Below, in pieces: positions 1 through 8,089 of a stretch of DNA of 64,000 nt (positions within the stretch are counted from its first letter, which is position 1; each line of letters begins with the position of its first letter). A model generated the notes under the pieces. The model was not told the DNA's origin. It did no database searches and saw only the letters and a list, made by a program, of their open reading frames with translations. A program made the translations under genes and the position numbers. The stretch comes from Undibacterium hunanense (GTDB lineage: Bacteria; Pseudomonadota; Gammaproteobacteria; Burkholderiales; Burkholderiaceae_D). The stretch covers positions 186,001-250,000 of the forward strand of contig NZ_JACOGF010000005.1 of the NCBI RefSeq assembly GCF_014284335.1. Direction: 5' to 3'.

Positions 1-2
1 TG

Positions 3-554
3 GATGCCGCCGCAGCCCGCCAGGGCCTGAGCCTGGTCAGCAGTTTTACTGACATAGAACTGGGTGTGCGGCGCAATACCATCTTTGATGCAAGCGGACA
101 TAGCGAGATCAAACGCGGTGTCGAAATCAGCCTCAGCCTGCCAATATTTGATTGGGGTGATGCACAAAGAACAGCCATGAATGCGAATACCCTGGCAGCC
201 AGTTATCGCCTGCAAGACACGGTCAATAATGCAGGCTCGCATTTGCGCGTCAGTTATTCCGCCTATCGCAGCATGTACGACATCGCCAGGCAATATCGGG
301 ACGACATACTGCCGCTGCGCAAACGTATCTCCGCAGAAAATCAGTTACGTTACAACGGCATGTTCATCAGCGTGTTTGAATTGCTGGCCGATACGCGTGA
401 ACAAATCAATAGTGTGCTGGCTGCCATCAATGCAGAACAACAATTCTGGCTGGCCGATGCCGCCTTGCAGGCAGAACTGCTGGGCCGTCCCCGCCCATCG
501 ACAAGCACGCTGAACCCCATATCATCATCTGCCCCGGCAGACGCTGCGCATTGA
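3..554 (+). CDS. TolC-family outer membrane efflux protein, C-terminal part (5' truncated by window edge)
   Basis: The reading frame is open from base 3, so the gene begins outside the window; about 183 codons are present. The visible part is rich in Ala, Gln and Leu with a long amphipathic helix character, including a stretch around LGVRRN and a later NQLRYNGMFISVFELL segment typical of the second repeat of TolC/OEP-family outer membrane factors of tripartite efflux pumps. It is followed after 23 bp by a multicopper oxidase, an arrangement common in metal (copper) resistance loci, which suggests but does not prove a metal efflux role. The family assignment rests on sequence character and context only. 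Confidence 0.7.
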   Translation, partial: DAAAARQGLSLVSSFTDIELGVRRNTIFDASGHSEIKRGVEISLSLPIFDWGDAQRTAMNANTLAASYRLQDTVNNAGSHLRVSYSAYRSMYDIARQYRDDILPLRKRISAENQLRYNGMFISVFELLADTREQINSVLAAINAEQQFWLADAALQAELLGRPRPSTSTLNPISSSAPADAAH

Positions 555-577
555 TGCACCAGCGAGAAGGAAATAAA

Positions 578-1990
578 ATGAATTCAAGAAGAGATTTTTT
601 CAAATTCGCCGGTATTGCCGGTGGTGCATTGGCCGCGACAGCCGTCAGCAAGGTGGCACTGGCAGCCTTGCCAGAAGCCGTTAGTCAAAGCAGCCCGGAC
701 ACCATGCCGCCACTGCAACCCAAAAATGGTCGCCCCTATAATCCCGTGGTGACATTGAATGGCTGGACTTTGCCATGGCGCATGAATAACGGCGTCAAGG
801 AATTTCATCTGGTAGCCGAACCCGTGGTACGTGAAATGGCACCCGGCATGAAAGCCCATCTGTGGGGGTATAACGGCCAAAGCCCCGGCCCTACGATAGA
901 AGTGGTGGAAGGCGATCGCGTACGCATTTTTGTCACCAACCGCCTGCCAGAACATACCAGCATGCACTGGCATGGACAGCGTCTGCCGAACGGCATGGAT
1001 GGCGTATCCGGCCTGACCCAGCCATCAATACAGCCAGGCAAGACCTTTGTGTATGAATTTGTGGCGCGTCGCCCCGGCACTTTCATGTATCACCCGCATG
1101 CCGATGAAATGACGCAAATGGCTATGGGCATGATGGGTTCATGGGTCACCCATCCCAAAAATAAACATCCACAGATTGATGAGGTAGACCGTGACTTCAT
1201 CTTTTTGCTGAATGCCTATGACATAGAACCCGGCGCCTTCAAACCGAATATCATGACCATGACCGACTTCAATTTATGGTCATGGAATAGCCGCATCTTC
1301 CCCGGTATCGATACCCTGAATGTGCGCAAGAATGACAGGGTCAGAATACGCGTGGGCAACCTGACCATGACCAATCACCCCATCCATATTCACGGCCATG
1401 AATTTACGGTGACAGGCACCGATGGCGGCCCGGTACCCAGGACAGCACGCTGGCCAGAAGTGACGACGGATATTGCCGTAGGCCAGATGCGCCAGCTGGA
1501 ATTCATTGCAGATGAAGAAGGGGACTGGTCCTTCCATTGCCACAAGAGCCATCACACCATGAACGCCATGGGGCACAATGTGCCGTCGATGATAGGTGTC
1601 GATCACAAAGACGTGGCCGAAAAGATCAACAAACTCATTCCGGCATACATGACCATGGGTGACAAGGGCATGGCGGACATGGGGGCCATGGAAATGCCGT
1701 TACCGGATAACACTATCCCCATGATGACCGGCGAGGGGCCATTTGGTGGCCTGGAAATGGGCGGCATGTTCAGTGTCGTCAAAGTACGCAAGGACCAGAA
1801 GCCGGGTGACTATAAAGACCCGGGCTGGTACCAGCATCCCAAAGGCACGGTGGCCTATGAATATGCCGGCTCCGTTGCAGATGCGCCGCGTCAGCCGGCA
1901 GATGCACATGCCGGCATGAAGCATGCTGCCCCTGCTACGCCAGAAGTGGAAGTACAGGTCAGAAAGCCGCAAGGCCATGGCGGGCATTGA
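578..1990 (+). CDS. Tat-exported multicopper oxidase
   Basis: A 470-residue three-domain multicopper oxidase. The N-terminus has a twin-arginine signal (SRRDFFKFAG followed by a hydrophobic Ala-rich segment), so it should be folded and copper-loaded before export to the periplasm. Copper ligands are visible: HWHG at 130-133, HPH at 172-174, HPIHIHGH at 267-274 and HCHKSHHTMNAM at 320-331, the last giving the type 1 Cys and axial Met. The C-terminal tail is Met- and His-rich (several MGG/MGD motifs and a final GHGGH), as in copper-handling members. The start at 578 is chosen because AGAAGG lies 8 bases upstream; in-frame TTG and ATG codons at 551/554 lack such a site. It probably oxidises Cu(I) or organic substrates and may be co-transcribed with the preceding TolC-type gene. 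Confidence 0.9.
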   Translation: MNSRRDFFKFAGIAGGALAATAVSKVALAALPEAVSQSSPDTMPPLQPKNGRPYNPVVTLNGWTLPWRMNNGVKEFHLVAEPVVREMAPGMKAHLWGYNGQSPGPTIEVVEGDRVRIFVTNRLPEHTSMHWHGQRLPNGMDGVSGLTQPSIQPGKTFVYEFVARRPGTFMYHPHADEMTQMAMGMMGSWVTHPKNKHPQIDEVDRDFIFLLNAYDIEPGAFKPNIMTMTDFNLWSWNSRIFPGIDTLNVRKNDRVRIRVGNLTMTNHPIHIHGHEFTVTGTDGGPVPRTARWPEVTTDIAVGQMRQLEFIADEEGDWSFHCHKSHHTMNAMGHNVPSMIGVDHKDVAEKINKLIPAYMTMGDKGMADMGAMEMPLPDNTIPMMTGEGPFGGLEMGGMFSVVKVRKDQKPGDYKDPGWYQHPKGTVAYEYAGSVADAPRQPADAHAGMKHAAPATPEVEVQVRKPQGHGGH

Positions 1991-2060
1991 AGCTGTTCAG
2001 ACCATTGAAGTCATTATGGCCATGTTTTTTTCTGTTTGATTTGTGACGAGAAGTAAAAGA

Positions 2061-2094
2061 ATGATAAAGCCGTCAGCCCCGGCTTTATCATTTT
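2061..2094 (+). terminator. Rho-independent terminator after the multicopper oxidase
   Basis: An 11 bp perfect stem (2062-2072 with 2080-2090), a 7-base loop and a following TTTT run. It closes the TolC/oxidase transcription unit. Confidence 0.8.
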
Positions 2095-2121
2095 CCGGAT
2101 ACATCCATCCGCCCAGTCAAA

Positions 2122-2796
2122 ATGAAAAAAATTCCCGCGCTGTACACGCTGTGCAAAGTCTTCCTTCCACTTTCCCTTATGCTATGCAACCAGGCGCATG
2201 CCGAACAAATTGATCTGGATGATTGCGGCCTGTTGACCGCCAAACCCCTGCGTGCCGACTTTCAGGACTGGTTGGACAAGAGCCGTAAACAGGCATCTGG
2301 TGGCAATGTCGACGCATTGAAAATGCTGGCTGCCGAAGCGAATAACCGCCTTGCCTGTTTCGAAGATTTGCTGACCGATAATTCGCAATGGTCAATGACG
2401 GTCACCGGCAAGGATGGCGGCAGTGAAACCAGATCGAATCCAGGTATTGCCGATATCAAAAAATATGATGATGCCTATGCGGCACTCAGGGATGCGGTTA
2501 GCTATATGCATCAGGCAGGCAGGAAAGACCCCGCGTATCGCGGCATGTCGGCACAACTGGTGCTGCGTTATGTGACGGCCTTGCCAGAACGTGTAGAAAC
2601 CGCCTATGAAGATGTCAGTGGTGCCAATCAGCTCGAATGTGTGATGAAGCGAAAATTTGCCAATCGTGAGGCACAGTATGCCTGCCCTGTGCATCGTACA
2701 ACGATGGCACAATTGGGCGTCAAATTACCCGCTGGCCGTCGTGCCGTGCTGGATGCCAAAGGGCAGCAATGGGCCGCAGATTTTGCGGCGAAATAA
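2122..2796 (+). CDS. Secreted protein of unknown function
   Basis: A 224-residue protein with a clear Sec signal peptide (MKK start, hydrophobic core, AHA cleavage site near residue 27). I do not recognise the family. The mature part has several cysteines (in DDCG, ACFEDL, LECVMK and YACPVH), which would fit disulfide formation in the periplasm, and is predicted mostly helical. No obvious Shine-Dalgarno precedes the ATG at 2122, but the signal peptide begins there. It stands alone after the terminator of the oxidase unit. Confidence 0.75.
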   Translation: MKKIPALYTLCKVFLPLSLMLCNQAHAEQIDLDDCGLLTAKPLRADFQDWLDKSRKQASGGNVDALKMLAAEANNRLACFEDLLTDNSQWSMTVTGKDGGSETRSNPGIADIKKYDDAYAALRDAVSYMHQAGRKDPAYRGMSAQLVLRYVTALPERVETAYEDVSGANQLECVMKRKFANREAQYACPVHRTTMAQLGVKLPAGRRAVLDAKGQQWAADFAAK

Positions 2797-3019
2797 ATAC
2801 TCTGGAAACAAGATAATTCATTTGTGGGCTGGCGTACAGACCGACAAACTCATTCCGTGCACTCTCTTGCTTACATTCAATGCCTGCGTAGTGCTGTCAA
2901 CAGATGCTGACTTCAAACGTTATAGGCATGTAGGGCATCAACAAGTTGGTTTGCCTTGATGCTGCTTTGGATTTGGCGAATTTAGCAAACTTGTGCAGTT
3001 TGACGAAATGGAATACATC

Positions 3020-3547
3020 ATGAAAAATACTTCAATAAAAAAGGCGCTGTTTTATGTAGCTGCAAGTGCCGCATTATTGATGAGCAGCCATTCTCAGGCG
3101 CAAAACGTTGGCGTGTCCGTACAATTTGGACAGCCCGGGTTTTACGGTCATGTTGATATTGGTAATTTCCCTCAGCCACAAGTGTATTATCGTGAACCCC
3201 GCATAGTGCAAAGGGTCACCGTCGTGCAGCCACCGCTATACCTGGTCGTGCCGCCCGGCCACAGAAGCAGATGGGACAGAAACTGCTATCGCTACAATGC
3301 CTGTGATCGCCAGGTCTATTTCGTGCAGGAAAACTGGTACAACACGCAAGTAGTGCCGCGTTACCGTGACGGCTATTACCGTGGATACGATGACAGACGT
3401 GATGACAGGCATGGCGATTACAGGCGCGATGAACGACGTGGTGACGACAGGCGCGGTGATGATAGACGTGGCGACAGGCGTGACGATGACAGACGCGGTG
3501 ACCGCCGTGGTGACGATCGCGGACGTGGTTACGAGCATGGTCGTTAA
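3020..3547 (+). CDS. Secreted protein with Arg/Asp-rich repeat tail
   Basis: A 175-residue protein: signal peptide (to about residue 28, SQAQN), a central domain rich in Pro, Tyr and Val (VVQPPLYLVVPPGHR), and a tail from about residue 115 built from short repeats of the RRGDD / DDRRGD type. The tail is low complexity, alternating Arg and Asp/Gly, hence highly charged but nearly neutral. Function is unknown. The start is placed at 3020, where the signal peptide begins (MKNTSIKKALF); in-frame codons at 2993 and 3008 would add a non-signal extension. Confidence 0.75.
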   Translation: MKNTSIKKALFYVAASAALLMSSHSQAQNVGVSVQFGQPGFYGHVDIGNFPQPQVYYREPRIVQRVTVVQPPLYLVVPPGHRSRWDRNCYRYNACDRQVYFVQENWYNTQVVPRYRDGYYRGYDDRRDDRHGDYRRDERRGDDRRGDDRRGDRRDDDRRGDRRGDDRGRGYEHGR

Positions 3548-3582
3548 CATGACAGGGATCAAGCCTGGATGATTCAAGCAAT

Positions 3583-3611
3583 AACAAGGGCCGCATTGCG
3601 GCCCTTGTTGT
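3583..3611 (+). terminator. Terminator-like hairpin
   Basis: A perfect 12 bp stem (3583-3594 with 3598-3609) around a 3-base loop, followed by a short T-rich stretch. It lies 36 bp after the preceding secreted-protein gene. Confidence 0.7.
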
Positions 3612-3720
3612 CAGAGCGATCTCTATTTATGGAATGAGTTCTGGTCCTTGCTGTTGGCTGTTTTTGATAGTTATTATCAAGGGCACAAAGAGCACAAAGA
3701 GCAGAAACGGCAGCCAGAAT

Positions 3721-4605
3721 TTATTTCAACACTATTTTCTCTTTCCAAGCCTGTATTGCAGCACGCCAGAACGCAGGAATATCCTCAACGGTTGATGCCA
3801 TTTTCAAACCCAGAAACTGTGCCGCCGGTAACAGTGCTTCGTGCAAGACATCATTGTCACCGCGGTCAAATGCCAGTGCACCAGTTTGTTTCGACAGTTT
3901 TTCACCTTCTGCATTGGTGACTACTGGCACATGCAGATAAGCGGGCGTGGGCAAGCCTAGCAATTCCTGCAAATAAATTTGCCGGGCAGTTGAATCGATC
4001 AGATCGGCACCGCGTACCACATGGGTGATGCCTTGCGCCGCATCATCCACCACGACCGCCAACTGATAGGCCCAGAAGCCGTCAGCCCGTTTCAACACAA
4101 AATCCCCAACTTCAATCGCCAGGTTTTGCGTTTGCATACCTGCCAGTCTGTCTTCAAATGCATAAACCTGATCCGGTACGCACAGTCGCCAGGCACGTGC
4201 CGTTTTTCCTGCAACCAGACCGTTACGGCAAGTGCCAGGGTAAATCTGGCTGGCAGTTTCACCGAGGCGCAGGCGTGAATCTGCAATTTCCTTGCGTGAA
4301 CATGAACACGGGTATAAAGCATTGCCCAGTTCTTGCAATGCCGTTTCATACAGCGGCTGACGATGGCTTTGCCAGGTGACTTCACCATCCCATTGCATGC
4401 CGCTGCGTTGCAGTGATGCGATGATGTGCTGATCGGCACCTTTGACGTTGCGGTCAAAATCCAGGTCTTCCATGCGCAGCAGCCACTGTCCATCATGCGC
4501 TCTGGCATCCAGGTAGCTGGCCATGGCGGCAACCAGGGAACCCATATGCAAGGGGCCGGTTGGTGAAGGGGCAAATCGTCCTGTATAAACTTGTTTTGCT
4601 TGCAT
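3721..4605 (-). CDS. gluQ: Glutamyl-Q tRNA(Asp) synthetase
   Basis: A 294-residue GluRS paralog lacking the anticodon-binding domain, which glutamylates queuosine at position 34 of tRNA-Asp. The N-terminus carries GRFAPSPTGPLHMGS (the class I HIGH-type signature), a cysteine-containing insertion with PCSCSRKEI and a later Cys (zinc site), and KLSKQ in place of the KMSKS loop. The length matches GluQ (about 290-310 aa) rather than GltX (about 470). It lies 9 bp downstream of the LysR gene on the same strand and is probably co-transcribed with it. Confidence 0.93.
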   Translation of the reverse strand: MQAKQVYTGRFAPSPTGPLHMGSLVAAMASYLDARAHDGQWLLRMEDLDFDRNVKGADQHIIASLQRSGMQWDGEVTWQSHRQPLYETALQELGNALYPCSCSRKEIADSRLRLGETASQIYPGTCRNGLVAGKTARAWRLCVPDQVYAFEDRLAGMQTQNLAIEVGDFVLKRADGFWAYQLAVVVDDAAQGITHVVRGADLIDSTARQIYLQELLGLPTPAYLHVPVVTNAEGEKLSKQTGALAFDRGDNDVLHEALLPAAQFLGLKMASTVEDIPAFWRAAIQAWKEKIVLK

Positions 4606-4614
4606 GAATGTTCT

Positions 4615-5532
4615 TCAATTACCTATCAGCATGCGTTGCACGACAGGGTCTTGCAACTTTTGTAAAAACCACATCAGGGCCTTGCCTTTGTTGGCACTGC
4701 GCCAGACCAGGCGATTATCTTCCGGCGGGCGGGTCGCATCCGTCTTTTTTTCTACCAATGCACCACTGCGCAAATAGGGTAAGGCCAGCCTGCGCGGCAA
4801 GTGGCCGCAGCCCAGCCCCGCCAGCTGGGCCACCAGTTTGGCCTGCATGGTGGGGACGGTCAGCGTATCTTGCCCGCTTAACAAACCTGCCGTCATGGAT
4901 GGCAGGGTCAGCCCGGTGTCACCAATGGCAATTGCCCTGTGTGCCTGCAAGATGGCTGGTGTCAGCAATCCTTCGGCCTGCGCCAGCGGGTGTTGCGGGG
5001 CAACCGCAAATACCCATTCCACACTGCCCAGCAGGCGGGTTTGAAATTCACCCCGCATGCGTATGGCATCTGGCCCGTAATAAGCAGCACCGATGGCCAG
5101 GTCGGCGCGACCCGACACCATGGTTTCCCAGACGCCGGACAAAATCTCTTCGCTGATACGGATGCGCGTGCCGCAGCTTTGTTGTTCAAATTCCTTGATC
5201 AAGGGGATCATGTCATCGAACTGTATGATGCCATCAATGACGATGCGCAATTCTGCCTCCCAGCCACTGGCGGCGCGTTTTACGCGGTTTTCCAGTTCCT
5301 GGGCAGCGATCAGCAGGTTTCTTCCCTGGAATAACAGTTCTTCCCCTGCAATGGTCAGTTTCGCGCGGTGGCCGCGCCTGTCATAGAGCAGGACATCAAG
5401 GTCTTCTTCCAGTTTGCGTATACTATAGGTGATGGCTGATGGCACCTTGTCCAGCGCCGCTGCTGCTGCTGCAAAGCTGCCTTTACGGTCTATCGCATCA
5501 AGGATTTGCAGGGCTTCGAGAGTGATATTCAC
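4615..5532 (-). CDS. LysR-family transcriptional regulator
   Basis: A 305-residue LysR-type regulator with an N-terminal winged helix-turn-helix (about residues 3-62, AIDRKGSFAAAAAAL ... SAITYSIRKLEEDL) and a periplasmic-binding-like effector domain. It is divergent from a pirin gene with a 118 bp intergenic region holding two palindromes. The LysR-pirin pairing resembles E. coli yhaJ-yhaK. It likely controls the pirin and possibly the WrbA-like gene beyond it, and its own transcript may include gluQ. Confidence 0.92.
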   Translation of the reverse strand: MNITLEALQILDAIDRKGSFAAAAAALDKVPSAITYSIRKLEEDLDVLLYDRRGHRAKLTIAGEELLFQGRNLLIAAQELENRVKRAASGWEAELRIVIDGIIQFDDMIPLIKEFEQQSCGTRIRISEEILSGVWETMVSGRADLAIGAAYYGPDAIRMRGEFQTRLLGSVEWVFAVAPQHPLAQAEGLLTPAILQAHRAIAIGDTGLTLPSMTAGLLSGQDTLTVPTMQAKLVAQLAGLGCGHLPRRLALPYLRSGALVEKKTDATRPPEDNRLVWRSANKGKALMWFLQKLQDPVVQRMLIGN

Positions 5533-5537
5533 GATTG

Positions 5538-5552
5538 TTCAAAAAATTTGAA
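5538..5552. promoter_or_regulatory. Palindrome TTCAAA-N3-TTTGAA, candidate LysR operator
   Basis: A perfect 6-3-6 inverted repeat just upstream of the LysR start in the divergent LysR/pirin promoter region. LysR regulators typically bind a T-N11-A palindrome close to their own promoter. Assignment is by position and symmetry. Confidence 0.5.
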
Positions 5553-5558
5553 TGAGAT

Positions 5559-5572
5559 GTAGAAAATTCTAC
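5559..5572. promoter_or_regulatory. Palindrome GTAGAA-N2-TTCTAC in the divergent promoter
   Basis: A second perfect inverted repeat, 21 bp centre-to-centre (two helical turns) from the first. Two sites on one DNA face would suit a tetrameric LysR regulator contacting activation and repression sites. Confidence 0.45.
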
Positions 5573-5650
5573 CCTTATATGAATGATTTTGCTTGTATAT
5601 AGTACGTTCATCGCCTGAAAACAATATTCAGGAATTTTGAAAGGACTTAT

Positions 5651-6352
5651 ATGATTACGCTTAGATCGTCACAAGAACGCGGCCATGCCGAGCACGGTTG
5701 GCTCAAATCGCATCACAGTTTTTCATTTGCTGAATATTATGACCCACAGCATATGGGTTTTGGCCCTCTGCGCGTCATCAATGATGACTGGATCGCTCCG
5801 GCGATGGGTTTTGGTACCCATCCACACCAGAACATGGAAATCATTACCTATGTGCTGGAAGGCGCGATTGCGCATAAAGACAGCATGGGCAATGGCAGCA
5901 CGATACGTCCCGGCAATGTACAGTACATGAGTGCAGGCACTGGCGTACGTCATTCGGAATTCAATCCGGCCAATACCGAACATACGCGTTTGCTGCAAAT
6001 CTGGATACAGCCAGATCAACTGGGCGGTGAACCGCTGTACGGCGAAAAAGAATTCAGCCGTGAAGAAAAACAGGGGCGCCTGCGTCTGGTCGTATCTGGT
6101 GATGGGGCTGATGGCTCTATCAAAATCCGCCAGAATGCAAGCTTGCAGATAGGTTTGTTCGATGCAGAGCAAAGGCAGGAAGTAGCACTGGCAGCAGACC
6201 GCCTGACTTATGTGCATGTGGCACGCGGCGAGTTGACAGTCAACGGTTTGAGCCTGAAGGAAGGCGACGCCGTAAAAATCCAGAATGAAGAAAAACTCAT
6301 CCTGGAGCAGGGCAAGCAGGCAGAAGTACTGGTATTTGATTTACCTCACTGA
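5651..6352 (+). CDS. Pirin-family bicupin protein
   Basis: A 233-residue pirin (YhhW/YhaK type). The N-terminal cupin carries the metal-binding pattern seen as FGTHPHQNMEIITYVLEGAIAHKDS, with His residues and Glu as iron ligands, followed by the second cupin half. Related proteins are quercetin dioxygenases or redox sensors. The ATG at 5651 is preceded by AAAGGA. It is divergent from the LysR regulator and upstream of a flavodoxin-like quinone reductase, suggesting a response to quinones or electrophiles. Confidence 0.92.
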   Translation: MITLRSSQERGHAEHGWLKSHHSFSFAEYYDPQHMGFGPLRVINDDWIAPAMGFGTHPHQNMEIITYVLEGAIAHKDSMGNGSTIRPGNVQYMSAGTGVRHSEFNPANTEHTRLLQIWIQPDQLGGEPLYGEKEFSREEKQGRLRLVVSGDGADGSIKIRQNASLQIGLFDAEQRQEVALAADRLTYVHVARGELTVNGLSLKEGDAVKIQNEEKLILEQGKQAEVLVFDLPH

Positions 6353-6394
6353 TTGAAGCTCAGGCGGACACAGTGAAGCTTACGCAGTGAATCG

Positions 6395-6429
6395 GACACA
6401 GGCACTACCTCAAAAGTAGTGTCTGTGTC
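6395..6429. terminator. Strong hairpin between pirin and WrbA-like genes
   Basis: A 14 bp stem (6395-6408 with 6416-6429, one G-T mismatch) with a 7-base loop. It has no T-tract, so it may be an attenuator or transcript-stabilising structure rather than a full terminator. Confidence 0.5.
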
Positions 6430-6442
6430 TGTTGCTGATTTA

Positions 6443-6478
6443 CGAACTAACTATTTTCGAACCAATATTCGAACCAAC
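6443..6478 (+). repeat. Three direct repeats of CGAAC(T/C)AA
   Basis: Copies begin at 6443, 6458 and 6470 (spacing 15 and 12), immediately upstream of the Shine-Dalgarno of the WrbA-like gene. They could be a regulator array or a small slippage product; no function is shown. Confidence 0.4.
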
Positions 6479-6493
6479 ATACGGAGTAAGAAC

Positions 6494-7063
6494 ATGACTA
6501 AAGTTGCTATTGTTTATCATTCAGGTTATGGCCATACCACCAAGGCAGCCGAAGCTGTACACGCAGGTGCCGCCGCGGCCGGTGCCGATGTCGAACTGAT
6601 CAAGATCGATGCAGAAGGTAATATCACTGACGCACAATGGGAAAGCCTGGCGGCAGCAAATGCCATCGTGTTTGGCTCACCTACCTACATGGGTACCGTA
6701 TCCTGGCAGTTCAAGAAATTTGCCGATGCATCTTCCAAGCCCTGGTATAGCCAGGTCTGGAAAGACAAGATCGCTGCAGGCTTTACCAATTCTGCATCGA
6801 TGAATGGCGACAAACTGTCGACCCTGCATTACCTGTTCACGCTGTCACAGCAACATTCCATGATCTGGGTCGGCACCGGTTTGATGCCAGCCAACAGCAA
6901 GGCTGCACAACGCAATGACATCAATTACGTCGCCAGCTTCAGCGGTTTGATGACGCAATCCCCATCTGATTCCACACCAGAAGAAGGTCCATTGCCTGGT
7001 GACCTGGAAACAGCGAAACTGTTTGGCAAGCGCATTGTTGAAGTAGCGCAAAAGTTCAAATAA
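6494..7063 (+). CDS. Flavodoxin-family NAD(P)H:quinone oxidoreductase (WrbA-like)
   Basis: A 189-residue flavoprotein. It begins KVAIVYHSGYGHTTKAA, the FMN phosphate-binding loop of the flavodoxin fold, and carries GSPTYMGTVSWQFKKF, the second FMN-contacting loop of WrbA-type proteins. It probably performs two-electron reduction of quinones. Start at 6494 follows GGAG with 7 bp spacing; an upstream GTG extension reads repeats and is rejected. Located behind the pirin gene, it fits an oxidative or electrophile stress module. Confidence 0.88.
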   Translation: MTKVAIVYHSGYGHTTKAAEAVHAGAAAAGADVELIKIDAEGNITDAQWESLAAANAIVFGSPTYMGTVSWQFKKFADASSKPWYSQVWKDKIAAGFTNSASMNGDKLSTLHYLFTLSQQHSMIWVGTGLMPANSKAAQRNDINYVASFSGLMTQSPSDSTPEEGPLPGDLETAKLFGKRIVEVAQKFK

Positions 7064-7082
7064 GCTGAAACTGGAATGAAGT

Positions 7083-7120
7083 AAAAGATCCGCCCAGTCA
7101 CAGATTCGGCGGATTTTTTT
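7083..7120 (+). terminator. Rho-independent terminator of the WrbA-like gene
   Basis: The arm around ATCCGCC (to 7094) pairs with GGCGGAT (from 7108) and is followed by a seven-T run. It lies just after the stop codon at 7063. Confidence 0.75.
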
Positions 7121-7153
7121 ATGTGGATTCCGATAATTATTTAAGGCGCCCAT

Positions 7154-7180
7154 AAAAAAGCCGCCTGTAAAACGGGCGGC
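7154..7180 (-). terminator. Rho-independent terminator of the sigma/VOC operon
   Basis: Reading the minus strand, GCCGCC pairs with GGCGGC (7175-7180 with 7160-7165) and is followed by six Ts. It ends the minus-strand unit that starts with the ECF sigma factor. Confidence 0.85.
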
Positions 7181-7205
7181 CTGATCAAATTAAGCTTGTG
7201 CAGAC

Positions 7206-7610
7206 TTATTTGGACTCGCCTTCAGCGACCATGTGCACCAATTCCCAGCCATGCCCATCGATATCATGGAAGCCATGCCCATACATGAAACCATGGTCCA
7301 CTGGCTCTTTAGGTATTGTGGCACCAGCAGCCTTTGCCTTGGCGACCAGGCTATCGACCTGCTCGCGGCTGTCGCAAGACAGGCAGTTCAACACTTCGGT
7401 GCGTTCACGCGCGTCGCTGATGGGTTTGTTGGTAAAACCGGCAAAGAATTCTTCGACCAGCAACATGACGAACAGGTTTTCTCCCATTATCATGCAGGCA
7501 CCCTGGTCATTCGTGAACTTGGGCTCAAAGCTATAACCCAGGCTGTTCCAGAATTCTTTGGAACGGGGCAGGTCTTTGACAGACAGATTTACAAAGATTT
7601 GCTTATGCAT
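7206..7610 (-). CDS. VOC-family (glyoxalase-like) protein, paralog A
   Basis: A 134-residue vicinal-oxygen-chelate protein (MHKQIFVNLSVKDLPRS start, DIDGHGWELVHM end). The conserved C-terminal WE motif, which supplies the metal-ligand Glu in many VOC enzymes, is intact. It is a tandem paralog of the next upstream gene, with about half its residues identical by eye. It is the last gene of the minus-strand ECF sigma/YCII/VOC cluster. The substrate is unknown; the class includes glyoxalases, dioxygenases and antibiotic-binding proteins. Confidence 0.88.
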   Translation of the reverse strand: MHKQIFVNLSVKDLPRSKEFWNSLGYSFEPKFTNDQGACMIMGENLFVMLLVEEFFAGFTNKPISDARERTEVLNCLSCDSREQVDSLVAKAKAAGATIPKEPVDHGFMYGHGFHDIDGHGWELVHMVAEGESK

Positions 7611-7675
7611 TTTGTTTTGCTTTCATTTTCGGTAGTGTTGTACGGGTAGGGGCAGGTCCAGTGAGTTGAACTGCT

Positions 7676-8080
7676 TTATTGGCATGCAGTTTCAGTTGCC
7701 CATGCACAGCAATTCCAGCCATGGCCATCAAGATCATAAAAGCCCTGCGCATACATGAAGCCATGATCTTCTGCTTCGTCAGGTACGGTGGCACCCGCAG
7801 CCCTGGCTTTTGCGATCAGGGTATCGACATGCTCGCGGCTGTCGCAAGAGACTGCATGTAACACTTCTACCCGTTCCTGCGCATCGCAAACGGGTTTGTG
7901 GGCAAAGCTGGCAAAGAGTTCTTCCTCCAGCAGCATGACCAGGATGCTTTCACCAAAGATGACGCAGGCGGCTTTGTCACTGGAGAATTTGGAGTCAAAG
8001 CTATAACCCAGGCTGCTCCAGAATTCCCTGGAACGCGACAGATCTTTGACAGGCAGATTAACAAAAATTTGCTTATGCAT
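7676..8080 (-). CDS. VOC-family protein, paralog B, with an apparently frameshifted C-terminus
   Basis: A 134-residue paralog of the neighbouring VOC gene with a strong AAGGAGAT Shine-Dalgarno before its ATG. The two align well up to DxDGHGW, after which this copy reads NCCAWATETACQ instead of a WEL-type end. Adding one G near 7715 restores WELLCMGN and an early stop. The plus-strand sequence there has CC where paralog A has CCC. A real single-base deletion, or a sequencing error, has probably removed the conserved metal-ligand Glu, so activity of this copy is doubtful. It sits 9 bp after the YCII gene in the same operon. Confidence 0.8.
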   Translation of the reverse strand: MHKQIFVNLPVKDLSRSREFWSSLGYSFDSKFSSDKAACVIFGESILVMLLEEELFASFAHKPVCDAQERVEVLHAVSCDSREHVDTLIAKARAAGATVPDEAEDHGFMYAQGFYDLDGHGWNCCAWATETACQ

Positions 8081-8089
8081 TTTATCTCC

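Noticed and set aside
2657-2959. 100-codon plus-strand ORF overlapping the end of the secreted-protein gene
   Set aside because: The first half overlaps an established frame and the remainder has no signal or ribosome site.
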